Assembly (NCBI GenBank): GCA_004557565.1
Contig: SFGS01000054.1
Location: forward strand, 1-16,999
Source: Bacteroidales bacterium
GTDB lineage: Bacteria; Bacteroidota; Bacteroidia; Bacteroidales; Muribaculaceae
Direction: 5' to 3'
Length of the DNA: 16,999 nt
Under the pieces are notes generated by a model, which was not told the DNA's origin, did no database searches, and worked only from the letters and a program-made list of their open reading frames with translations. This document shows, one piece after another, positions 8,025-13,848 of the stretch; position 1 is the first letter of the stretch; every line of letters starts with the position of its first letter. The translations under genes and the position numbers were made by a program.

Positions 8025-8102
8025 TTTTGGAAAACTTTTTTTGTTAATTAAAAAAATAACCAATTAAAAATCAAGTAAATAAAAAATTTTTTGGAAAACT
8101 TT
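8025..8102. repeat. two direct copies of TTTTGGAAAACTTT in an AT-rich tract
   Basis: The 14-mer TTTTGGAAAACTTT occurs at 8025-8038 and again at 8089-8102. The 50 nt between them are almost purely A/T. Both copies lie upstream of nrdD on the side away from the gene. They could be paired binding sites or low-complexity chance. From 8103 to 8220 I see no further feature I can support. Confidence 0.45.
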
Positions 8103-8220
8103 CTTTTCTTTCATGTGAATAATAGTGTACATTTTTGCAAACTCAACGCCTCCAAAAAATTGCCGAAAACCGACAATAGTATTGATAGATAACAACTTGG
8201 CGAAACACTGGTCAAAAATT

Positions 8221-8291
8221 AGAAATTAGAAGTTAGAATTTTTAGAAGTTAAGAAGTTAAGAAGTTAAAGAAGTTAAGACGATGGCTTTGG
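8221..8291 (+). repeat. AGAAGTTA array with cap (second copy)
   Basis: Units run AGAAATT, AGAAGTT, AGAATTTTT, then about four copies of AGAAGTTA with an occasional extra A. The array ends in the cap AGACGATGGCTTTGG (8277-8291). A 23-nt stretch made of the last unit and the cap is identical to the reverse complement of the array at 12494-12516. It lies in the spacer between divergent nrdD and the DUF1846 gene, and no open frame of interest crosses it. After the cap comes an irregular run containing CTCGAA three times (8293-8323). Confidence 0.8.
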
Positions 8292-8342
8292 CTCTCGAAA
8301 TTTTGATAACTCGAAGGCTCGAAAACTTGTTGGCTTGTTGAC

Positions 8343-8411
8343 TTTGCGCATCGCGCGCGTGCGTAAAATAATTTACGGTGTTGCGCCGAATGGAGGGGCG
8401 CGACACCGTGG
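8343..8411. other. two adjacent GC-rich stem-loops in the divergent spacer
   Basis: Stem 1 pairs TTTGCGCA (8343-8350) with TGCGTAAA (8360-8367), including one G-U, around the loop TCGCGCGCG. Stem 2 pairs CGGTGTTGCGCC (8376-8387) with GGCGCGACACCG (8397-8408) as 12 bp with one G-U around a 9-nt loop, and 8375/8409 adds an A-T pair. Neither is followed by a T-run, so they are poor terminators. The GC-rich composition stands out from the AT-rich spacer. They may be part of a structured RNA or a palindromic mobile-type repeat. From 8412 to 8586 I see nothing further that I can name. Confidence 0.5.
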
Positions 8412-8586
8412 CGGAATGTTTTGAGTTGCTTTTCAATGGTGTGATTAGGGTAATTAAGTTGGATGTGAAACGTGAAACGCTTACGCCTTACTAAGCATAA
8501 ATCGTGCCAATTCCACATTCCGTTGGAAATATTTTTTCTTCGCGCTTGATTTTGGTGCGGTCGGTTTGCTTTTTTTCCGCCGAATA

Positions 8587-8617
8587 TTGGCAATGAGCGA
8601 AAAAAATACTAAATTTG
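8587..8617 (+). promoter_or_regulatory. promoter of the DUF1846 gene
   Basis: TTG (8587-8589, as ATTG) is followed after 20 nt by TAAATTTG (8610-8617), fitting the -33/-7 consensus. Transcription should start near 8622, giving a leader of about 36 nt. The repeat array and GC-rich hairpins therefore lie upstream of this transcript, not inside it. Confidence 0.7.
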
Positions 8618-8657
8618 TACCCCGTATTTTAATCTGCATTCGCACAATCTGAAAATT

Positions 8658-10124
8658 ATGAAATACGGCTTCGACAACGACAAATACGTTAAAATTCAAT
8701 CCGAACACATTAAGGAGCGTATCGCTCAATTTGGCAACAAGCTCTACCTCGAACTTGGTGGTAAACTCTTCGACGACTATCATGCGTCGCGCGTGCTGCC
8801 CGGCTTTAAGCCCGACAGTAAACTCACAATGCTTCAGCAGCTTAGCGACAGTGCTGAAATTGTGATTGTGATTAGCGCAGTGGACATTCAGAAGAATAAG
8901 GTGCGCCAAGACCTCGGCATCACCTACGACGTGGACGTGCTTCGCCTGCGCGAGGAATTTATGAATCGTGGCTTTGTGGTGAGTAGCGTGGTGATCACGC
9001 ACTACAATGGGCAGGGCAGTGCCGACGCCTATCGCCAGAAACTGGAACGCCTGGGCATTCGCTCATACGTGCACTACACCATTGAGGGCTATCCTAATAA
9101 TGTGGAACTCATCGACTCGGATGAGGGATTCGGCAAAAACGATTATGTGCCGACCACGCGTCCGCTGGTCATCGTCACTGCTCCCGGACCGGGTAGCGGC
9201 AAGATGGCGGTGTGCCTGAGCCAACTCTATCAGGAGCATAAGCGTGGCGTGACGGCTGGATATGCGAAGTTTGAGACCTTCCCGGTGTGGAACCTCTCGC
9301 TGAAGCACCCCGTGAACATTGCCTACGAGGCAGCAACAGCCGACCTCAACGATGTGAACATGATCGACCCATTCCACTACGAAGCCTACAATAAGATTGC
9401 CATCAACTATAACCGCGATGTGGAAATCTTCCCCGTGCTCGATGCGCTGTTTGAGGGCATCTACGGCGAAAACCCATACAAGTCGCCTACCGATATGGGC
9501 GTGAATATGATTGGCTTCTGCATCAGCGACGACGAGGTGTGCTGCAAAGCCGCTAAAGACGAGATTATCCGTCGCTATTTCACCGCGCTAAACGAGTTGG
9601 CTGAAGGCGAGGGCAACGATAGCGAGGTGAAGAAGATTGCGCTCCTGTTTAAGCAGGCGAATATCAACACGGCTTACCGCAAAACCACCGTTGCGGCTCG
9701 CGAACGCCGCGAACAGTCGCTCGGTATGCCTACCGCTGCCATCGAACTGCTCGACGGCACCATCATCACTTCGGAGCAGAGCGACTTGCTCGGACCGAGT
9801 GCGGCGCTCATTCTCAACGCCACCAAGCACTTGGCAGGCATCGACCATGGCAAGAAGTTGATTCCACAAAGCCTGATTGAACCAATTCAGCACACCAAAA
9901 TCGAGTATTTGCGTGGCAGAAACCCACGACTGCACACCGATGAGGTGCTTGTGGCGCTCTCGGTGCTCAGCACCCAAGATGAAGACTGCCGCCATGCGCT
10001 GGAAGTGCTTCCACAACTTGAAGGCTGCCAGATGCACAGCACCGTGATGCTCAACGAGGTGGACCGCAAAATATTCCGCAAGTTGGGCGTGGGTCTCACC
10101 TGCGACCCCAACCGCAAAAGGTAA
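8658..10124 (+). CDS. DUF1846 (UPF0371) domain-containing protein
   Basis: The 488-residue cytoplasmic protein belongs to the DUF1846/UPF0371 family by its overall sequence: it opens KYGFDNDKYVKIQSEHI, carries TAPGPGSGK at 174-182 and ends near LGVGLTCDPNRKR. The length is normal for the family (about 490-500). APGPGSGK (175-182) resembles a nucleotide-binding P-loop, and the N-terminal half alternates beta strands and helices (for example IVIVISAVDI at 68-77). There is no signal peptide or membrane segment. The biochemical role of the family is, to my knowledge, not established. It starts 36 nt after a predicted transcription start and is followed after 61 nt by lgt, which may be on the same message. 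A 6-bp hairpin (10133-10138 with 10147-10152) lies between them without a T-run. Confidence 0.9.
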   Translation: MKYGFDNDKYVKIQSEHIKERIAQFGNKLYLELGGKLFDDYHASRVLPGFKPDSKLTMLQQLSDSAEIVIVISAVDIQKNKVRQDLGITYDVDVLRLREEFMNRGFVVSSVVITHYNGQGSADAYRQKLERLGIRSYVHYTIEGYPNNVELIDSDEGFGKNDYVPTTRPLVIVTAPGPGSGKMAVCLSQLYQEHKRGVTAGYAKFETFPVWNLSLKHPVNIAYEAATADLNDVNMIDPFHYEAYNKIAINYNRDVEIFPVLDALFEGIYGENPYKSPTDMGVNMIGFCISDDEVCCKAAKDEIIRRYFTALNELAEGEGNDSEVKKIALLFKQANINTAYRKTTVAARERREQSLGMPTAAIELLDGTIITSEQSDLLGPSAALILNATKHLAGIDHGKKLIPQSLIEPIQHTKIEYLRGRNPRLHTDEVLVALSVLSTQDEDCRHALEVLPQLEGCQMHSTVMLNEVDRKIFRKLGVGLTCDPNRKR

Positions 10125-10185
10125 ATTTCCCCTCTTGCGCCAATGAGCAAGACAAACTGATAACGGCATAAACAAAATATTTCCG

Positions 10186-11052
10186 ATGCTTGACTTTATT
10201 ACTTGGACTGCGAGTCCTGAGATTTATAGTGGTTTCGTGACCGTGCGCTGGTATGGGCTGATGTTTGCCATCGGCTTCTGGTTTGGCTACGAAGTGGTGT
10301 GGCGTGAGTTCCGCCACGAAGGCGTGCCCGAATCGTGGGTGTCGAAACTCTTTATATATGTGATTGTAGCCACAGTGGTGGGTGCCCGACTGGGACATGT
10401 GATTTTCTACGACTGGGCATACTACAGCCATCACCTTGCCGACATTCCCAAAATCTGGGAAGGCGGTTTGGCGAGCCATGGTGGCGTGCTGGGCATCATG
10501 TTTGCCATTTGGCTCTACAGCAAATTAGTGACCAAGCGCTCCATGCTCTGGACATTCGACCGTGTGGTGGTGCCTGTGGGCGTGGTGGCTGCGCTGATTC
10601 GTATAGGCAACCTGTTTAACCACGAAATTTACGGCGGACCCACCGACCTGCCTTGGGGCTTTCGATTTATTGAAAACATTCCTCAATACCTTGCCGGTGC
10701 CGAGGCGCAATTCTCTGTGCCAAGCCACCCTACGCAAATCTACGAGGCACTCGCATATTTGATTACATTCGCTGTGGTGATGTGGCTCTACTGGAAGCGC
10801 AATGAGCAAGAGCGACCGGGCTTGATTTTCGGCGTGTTTATGCTCGGCATTTTCGGCGCGCGCTTCTTGGTGGAGTTTGTGAAGAATGTGCAAGAGCCAT
10901 GGGAAGTGGAAATGCGCGCCATGTGCGGTATGGACATGGGCCAGTTGCTGAGCATTCCATTCATCGCCCTTGGCGTGTGGCTGATAGTGCGTGCGCTTCG
11001 CCGCCCCCGCCAGCCGCTCCAATACCCCAACAAATTCCCTGAAGAAAAATAA
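10186..11052 (+). CDS. lgt: prolipoprotein diacylglyceryl transferase
   Basis: Lgt is an inner-membrane enzyme that transfers diacylglycerol from phosphatidylglycerol to the lipobox cysteine of prolipoproteins, the first step of lipoprotein maturation. The 288 residues hold about seven hydrophobic segments. The family signatures are present: GGLASHGG (93-100, His98), RIGNLFNHEIYG (139-150, with the Arg and Asn of the catalytic region), HPTQIYEA (181-188) and GARFLVEFVK (224-233, with the conserved Arg and Glu four residues apart). The start gives the typical short N-terminus before the first membrane segment. It lies 61 nt after the DUF1846 gene, with no clear promoter of its own. A hairpin follows at 11075-11115. 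Confidence 0.96.
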   Translation: MLDFITWTASPEIYSGFVTVRWYGLMFAIGFWFGYEVVWREFRHEGVPESWVSKLFIYVIVATVVGARLGHVIFYDWAYYSHHLADIPKIWEGGLASHGGVLGIMFAIWLYSKLVTKRSMLWTFDRVVVPVGVVAALIRIGNLFNHEIYGGPTDLPWGFRFIENIPQYLAGAEAQFSVPSHPTQIYEALAYLITFAVVMWLYWKRNEQERPGLIFGVFMLGIFGARFLVEFVKNVQEPWEVEMRAMCGMDMGQLLSIPFIALGVWLIVRALRRPRQPLQYPNKFPEEK

Positions 11053-11074
11053 TCCAATAATAATACCCCTTTCC

Positions 11075-11115
11075 AATGTGGTGTATTTCCTGATAAAACA
11101 GAGATGCACCACATT
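11075..11115 (+). terminator. hairpin after lgt, possible terminator
   Basis: AATGTGGTG (11075-11083) pairs perfectly with CACCACATT (11107-11115). The stem continues inward by three pairs (T-G, A-T, T-A), and CTG/CAG close an inner loop. The following sequence is AT-rich (AGTTATATATAAT) but has no T-run. It lies 23 nt past the lgt stop and before the promoter of the next gene, which fits a transcript end or a 3'-end stabiliser. Confidence 0.5.
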
Positions 11116-11184
11116 AGTTATATATAATCCTCCCTGTCTTTCCCTAAAACCGAAAAAAAAGATGCTTGCACTTTTTTGGGGGCT

Positions 11185-11216
11185 TTTGGTGGAAATGGGA
11201 AAAATGTTTATATTTG
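11185..11216 (+). promoter_or_regulatory. promoter of the lipoprotein gene
   Basis: TTTG (11185-11188), 20 nt, then TATATTTG (11209-11216) is an exact match to the Bacteroidetes -33/-7 pattern. Transcription should begin near 11221, about 25-30 nt before the two candidate start codons. Confidence 0.85.
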
Positions 11217-11245
11217 CATTATTATTGACTAATTGAAAACCAATA

Positions 11246-12301
11246 ATGATTATGAATAGATTGATAATCTTGGCCTTAATCGTATGTAGTTCGATGATGG
11301 CAACAGCATGTAAAGGTTCTAAATCAGAGGCGAGTAATGCAGTGAGCGAGCAGCCACAGCAGGCTGTGAATCTTGCCGAAGTGCCATTCCTCAAAGCCAT
11401 GGGGTTGGATGTGAGCAAAGTGGCTATCGGCACGGAGTACGATACCAAAATCTTTGCCACCGATGCAGGGCAGGGCAAGGAGGTGAGGCTCACCGACAAG
11501 CAGGTGAAACAGTTGCTCGGCGGTGCTCCGCTTATCGACTTGGGCGAGGGCAGTGCTCCTTTCGTGGTGGGCGCAAAGGTTTTCGCCGACAATGTGATGC
11601 TGGTGTTCTGGCACGAAGTGGGTGATGGCCATGAGTTGATTCTCGCCACCTACAATGTCGAAAAGGGCGACTTGCGCGACATTTCCACCACACCATCGTG
11701 GGAGTTTACTCAGGAGTGGGACGGCGAAAACATTGAAGGTCAGACTCAAACCTACGACCATTGCCGTGCCACATTCAATACCGATGGCTTTGTGCTGCAC
11801 CGCAAAAATGGTCGCAATTTAGGTGGAAAATCTGTATGGAGCCAGGAGCGTGACTACAATTTTGCAATCACAGCCGACGGTATCATCAAACTCAACAAAA
11901 TTGACGTCAAGCCTCTGAAGGGCAAGCAAGCAGGCGAATACTACGAACCCACTCCCGAAGTGGAGTCGATTTACGATGTGAACTACTACTCCTATAACGA
12001 TATGGAGGCACTCGCCACGCTCGACAATTTGGCAAGCACATACTTCAACCGCGAGAATACCAAAGAGCCTGTGATGACTATGGTGATGAACTTTATGAGA
12101 GGCCGCACTCAGCAGTTGCTCCAATACATTGCGGTGCACAAGCCTGCGGCACTCATCGAAGCACTCCACGAATGTATCACAAAGGAATGGACCGATAAGG
12201 GTGTGCTTTACGATGCCATTCAAGAGATGCCCGATGCTTCTGCAAAGAAATACCTCAACGAACTCACCGCCCAATGGGGCCCAGAAGGTGCCGTTGGCTA
12301 A
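11246..12301 (+). CDS. putative lipoprotein of unknown function
   Basis: I do not recognise a family. The 351-residue product has a lipoprotein signal: a hydrophobic run, then MMATAC with Cys22 as the lipidation site. ATG at 11252 is an equally good start and would give 349 residues with Cys20. After the cysteine come KGSKSEAS and a Q/A-rich linker (about 23-42) before the folded part. The sequence after Cys lacks the acidic cluster of the surface-export signals described in some Bacteroidetes, so a periplasm-facing location is a fair guess. The middle is rich in aromatic and beta-type sequence (for example VMLVFWHEVGDGHE). The last 80 residues look helical. It has its own promoter, follows lgt, and is followed by repeat arrays and a large hairpin. 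Confidence 0.8.
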   Translation: MIMNRLIILALIVCSSMMATACKGSKSEASNAVSEQPQQAVNLAEVPFLKAMGLDVSKVAIGTEYDTKIFATDAGQGKEVRLTDKQVKQLLGGAPLIDLGEGSAPFVVGAKVFADNVMLVFWHEVGDGHELILATYNVEKGDLRDISTTPSWEFTQEWDGENIEGQTQTYDHCRATFNTDGFVLHRKNGRNLGGKSVWSQERDYNFAITADGIIKLNKIDVKPLKGKQAGEYYEPTPEVESIYDVNYYSYNDMEALATLDNLASTYFNRENTKEPVMTMVMNFMRGRTQQLLQYIAVHKPAALIEALHECITKEWTDKGVLYDAIQEMPDASAKKYLNELTAQWGPEGAVG

Positions 12302-12304
12302 AAA

Positions 12305-12342
12305 AGTCAACGAGTCAACAGGTCAATGAGTCAACAAGTTAG
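12305..12342 (+). repeat. AGTCAAC short tandem array
   Basis: Starting 3 nt after the lipoprotein stop are AGTCAACG, AGTCAACAG, GTCAATG, AGTCAACA and AGTTAG, a degenerate 8-nt repeat of about four to five units. The unit differs from the AGAAGTTA family, but the last piece (AAGTTAG) resembles it. Confidence 0.7.
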
Positions 12343-12348
12343 GGGGCG

Positions 12349-12377
12349 GATAAGTCCGATAAGTCTGATAAGTCCGA
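12349..12377 (+). repeat. three tandem copies of GATAAGTCC
   Basis: GATAAGTCC, GATAAGTCT and GATAAGTCC follow one another at 12349-12375, a 9-nt period with one substitution. They sit immediately after the AGTCAAC array and before a large hairpin. Confidence 0.75.
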
Positions 12378-12384
12378 AATCAAT

Positions 12385-12475
12385 ACACCTATTTAATCCA
12401 TTCCTATCCATTTATCACCATAAAATTAAAATAGGTGAAAATAGGATTTAATGGATTAAATAGGTGTCTTTTTTT
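12385..12475 (+). terminator. long hairpin with T-run after the lipoprotein gene
   Basis: ACACCTATTTAATCCATT (12385-12402) is perfectly complementary to 12450-12467, an 18-bp stem. Inward, CCTAT (12403-12407) pairs with ATAGG (12441-12445) after a 4-nt bulge, and CACC with GGTG further in. The stem is followed by C and seven T (12469-12475). It can act as the terminator for the lipoprotein transcript. At about 83 nt it is longer than an ordinary terminator and may itself be a repeated palindromic element. Confidence 0.7.
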
Positions 12476-12487
12476 GTTCTTTCGCGC

Positions 12488-12600
12488 CATGCCACAAAGC
12501 CATCGTCTTAACTTCTTAACTTCCTGACTTCTTAACTTCCAAAATAATCTTCTTAACTTCCCAAAAAATCTTCTTAAACTTCTTAACCTCTTAACTCCTT
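12488..12600 (-). repeat. AGAAGTTA array with cap (third copy)
   Basis: Read on the minus strand, it starts with AGGAGTTA and AGAGGTTA. Two longer units follow (AAGAAGATT, a T-rich stretch, GG, AAGTT), each about 22 nt, and then AGAAGTTA units. It ends in the cap AGACGATGGCTTTG at 12507-12494. The cap and last unit match the 8269-8290 copy over 23 nt. The minus-strand frame crossing it is low complexity and not a gene. Confidence 0.8.
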
Positions 12601-12607
12601 CTCCAAA

Positions 12608-12638
12608 TTTGCCATCCCGTGTTTTTTTATTACATTTG
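12608..12638 (+). promoter_or_regulatory. promoter of the iron-sulfur flavoprotein gene
   Basis: TTTG (12608-12611), 19 nt, then TACATTTG (12631-12638) fits the -33/-7 consensus. Transcription should begin near 12643, which places the ATG at 12663 as the true start and excludes the upstream in-frame ATG at 12609. Confidence 0.8.
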
Positions 12639-12662
12639 CACGTTAATGATGAAGATACGGAA

Positions 12663-13244
12663 ATGAAAATTCTGATTCTGAATGCAAGTCCACGCATTGG
12701 CGGCAATATCGCCACCATGCTTCAAGTGATTCAGCAGGAGTGCGAGGCGCAGGGTGCTGAGGTGGAGAGCGTATGGGTGCAAAACCTGAGCGTGAAGCCT
12801 TGCATGGCGTGCATGAAGTGCCGAAGTTCGCTCAAATGCGTGCTGCCTGCCGACGATGCCCATCGTGTGCTCGCCCTTATTCAGGCTTGCGATGCACTGG
12901 TGGTGGGCGCTCCGTGCTATTGGGGCAATATGCCCGGCACACTCAAATTGCTTTTCGACCGCATCGTGTATGGCATGATGGGGGAGAACAGCCTCGCCGT
13001 GCCAAAACCCTTGCATAAGGGCAAACGCTGCGTGATAGTCACGGCATCGAGCACGATGTGGCCTTTCAATATCCTCGCCAACCAAACTCGTGGCGTGGTG
13101 CGCGCATTGAATGAAATTTTGGGCTGGAGCGGCTTCAAAACGGTGAAAACCATACAAAAACCTGGCACCTTCCGCCACCCCCAGTTCACCGACCGCGACC
13201 GAAAAAAATGCCTCGCCGCCGCCAAAAAACTAATGAAGCGGTAG
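12663..13244 (+). CDS. iron-sulfur flavoprotein, NADPH-dependent FMN reductase/flavodoxin-like fold
   Basis: The 193-residue cytoplasmic protein probably binds FMN and one [4Fe-4S] cluster and moves electrons; its partner is unknown. The FMN phosphate loop is NASPRIGGN (7-15), followed by GAPCYWGNMPGTLKLLFDR, the usual second flavin-contact segment of the FMN reductase family. The compact motif C47-x2-C50-x2-C53-x5-C59 matches the cluster motif of archaeal iron-sulfur flavoprotein (Isf). The frame is open back to an ATG at 12609, but the promoter elements at 12608-12638 lie inside that extension, so the start at 12663 (MKILILNAS) is right. It is followed after 112 nt by the AlaX-like gene. 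Confidence 0.88.
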   Translation: MKILILNASPRIGGNIATMLQVIQQECEAQGAEVESVWVQNLSVKPCMACMKCRSSLKCVLPADDAHRVLALIQACDALVVGAPCYWGNMPGTLKLLFDRIVYGMMGENSLAVPKPLHKGKRCVIVTASSTMWPFNILANQTRGVVRALNEILGWSGFKTVKTIQKPGTFRHPQFTDRDRKKCLAAAKKLMKR

Positions 13245-13254
13245 TGGAAGAATT

Positions 13255-13302
13255 GGCGATTTCGCCCAAATGTGGGACATGCCTTTGGCATTTTTCAAAG
13301 GC
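13255..13302 (+). other. two small hairpins between the flavoprotein and AlaX-like genes
   Basis: GGCGA (13255-13259) pairs with TCGCC (13262-13266). GCCTTTG (13281-13287) pairs with CAAAGGC (13296-13302), or alternatively ATGCC pairs with GGCAT (13279-13291) followed by four T. The second option would be a weak terminator. I find no convincing -33/-7 pair in the rest of the 112-nt spacer, so partial read-through into the AlaX-like gene is likely. Confidence 0.35.
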
Positions 13303-13356
13303 TACGACCAATATATCACCTAAATTAGAAACTCTAAATATTATAAATATTTCTTT

Positions 13357-13818
13357 ATGGAAGAAAAACCAGTACTCAATCAGCATAACAAGGCGGAATA
13401 TCCGCCAATGCACACAGCAGAGCATATTTTAAACGGCACCATGGTGAAGATGTTTGGCTGCGGCCGTGCCGTGAGCGCACATGTGGAGCGCACCAAGTCG
13501 AAACTCGATTACGATTTCCCTCGCGCACTCACAGCCGAGGAAGTGGCAGCCATTGAGGCGCGCGTCAACGAGGTGATTGCCGCCGATATGCCCGTTACGT
13601 TCAGTTTCGTCACCCAGCAAGAGGCTGCCGACCGCTTCGACCTGAAGCGACTGCCCGATGGAGCCTCCGATGTGGTGCGTGTGGTGAGCGTGGGCGACTA
13701 CGACCACTGCTTGTGCGCTGGCGACCATGTGAGGCACACTGCCGAAATCGGTGCTTTCCGCATCAGTAGCACCCGCTACAAAGACGGCCGTCTCCGCTTA
13801 GTTTTCCGCCTCAGCTGA
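13357..13818 (+). CDS. AlaX-like stand-alone tRNA-editing domain protein
   Basis: The 153-residue protein corresponds to the second additional (editing) domain shared by alanyl- and threonyl-tRNA synthetases. Stand-alone versions (AlaX family) hydrolyse mischarged aminoacyl-tRNA such as Ser-tRNA(Ala). The zinc ligands are visible: H19 and H23 in MHTAEHIL, and C120 and H124 in CAGDHVRHTAEIG. The family usually has CxGTH; here Asp replaces Thr, so the substrate may differ. No synthetase catalytic domain is present, and the short length fits small AlaX proteins. It is followed after 30 nt by the channel gene, which suggests co-transcription without showing a functional link. Confidence 0.85.
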   Translation: MEEKPVLNQHNKAEYPPMHTAEHILNGTMVKMFGCGRAVSAHVERTKSKLDYDFPRALTAEEVAAIEARVNEVIAADMPVTFSFVTQQEAADRFDLKRLPDGASDVVRVVSVGDYDHCLCAGDHVRHTAEIGAFRISSTRYKDGRLRLVFRLS

Positions 13819-13848
13819 ATAAGTCAAGGATTTTAAAAAGTAAATCAC

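Noticed and set aside
8009..8122. Replication-origin-like features: AT-rich tract with a DnaA-box match (TGTGAATAA, 8114-8122) between divergent gene sets
   Set aside because: Only one perfect box and one with a mismatch are present, with no cluster and no dnaA, dnaN or other origin-linked gene nearby. A box-like 9-mer also occurs inside nrdD, so chance is sufficient.
8120..8140. Possible plus-strand promoter with TACATTTTTG
   Set aside because: The spacing of the TAnnTTTG element is broken by extra T residues and no TTTG lies at -33; a much better promoter exists at 8587-8617.
8481..9002. Minus-strand frame over the start of the DUF1846 gene
   Set aside because: It covers the promoter and the 5' coding region of a conserved gene and shows no family features of its own.
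10525..11649. A 374-codon minus-strand frame across lgt and the lipoprotein gene
   Set aside because: It overlaps two well-supported plus-strand genes and crosses a promoter and a hairpin; no recognisable protein features.
12609..12662. Upstream extension of the flavoprotein gene to an earlier ATG
   Set aside because: The -33/-7 promoter elements (12608-12638) lie inside the extension, and the family N-terminus begins at 12663 with MKILILNAS.
12404..12718. Minus-strand frame across the hairpin and the third array
   Set aside because: The predicted peptide is a translation of tandem repeats (Lys/Leu/Arg-rich) and runs through a terminator and a promoter.
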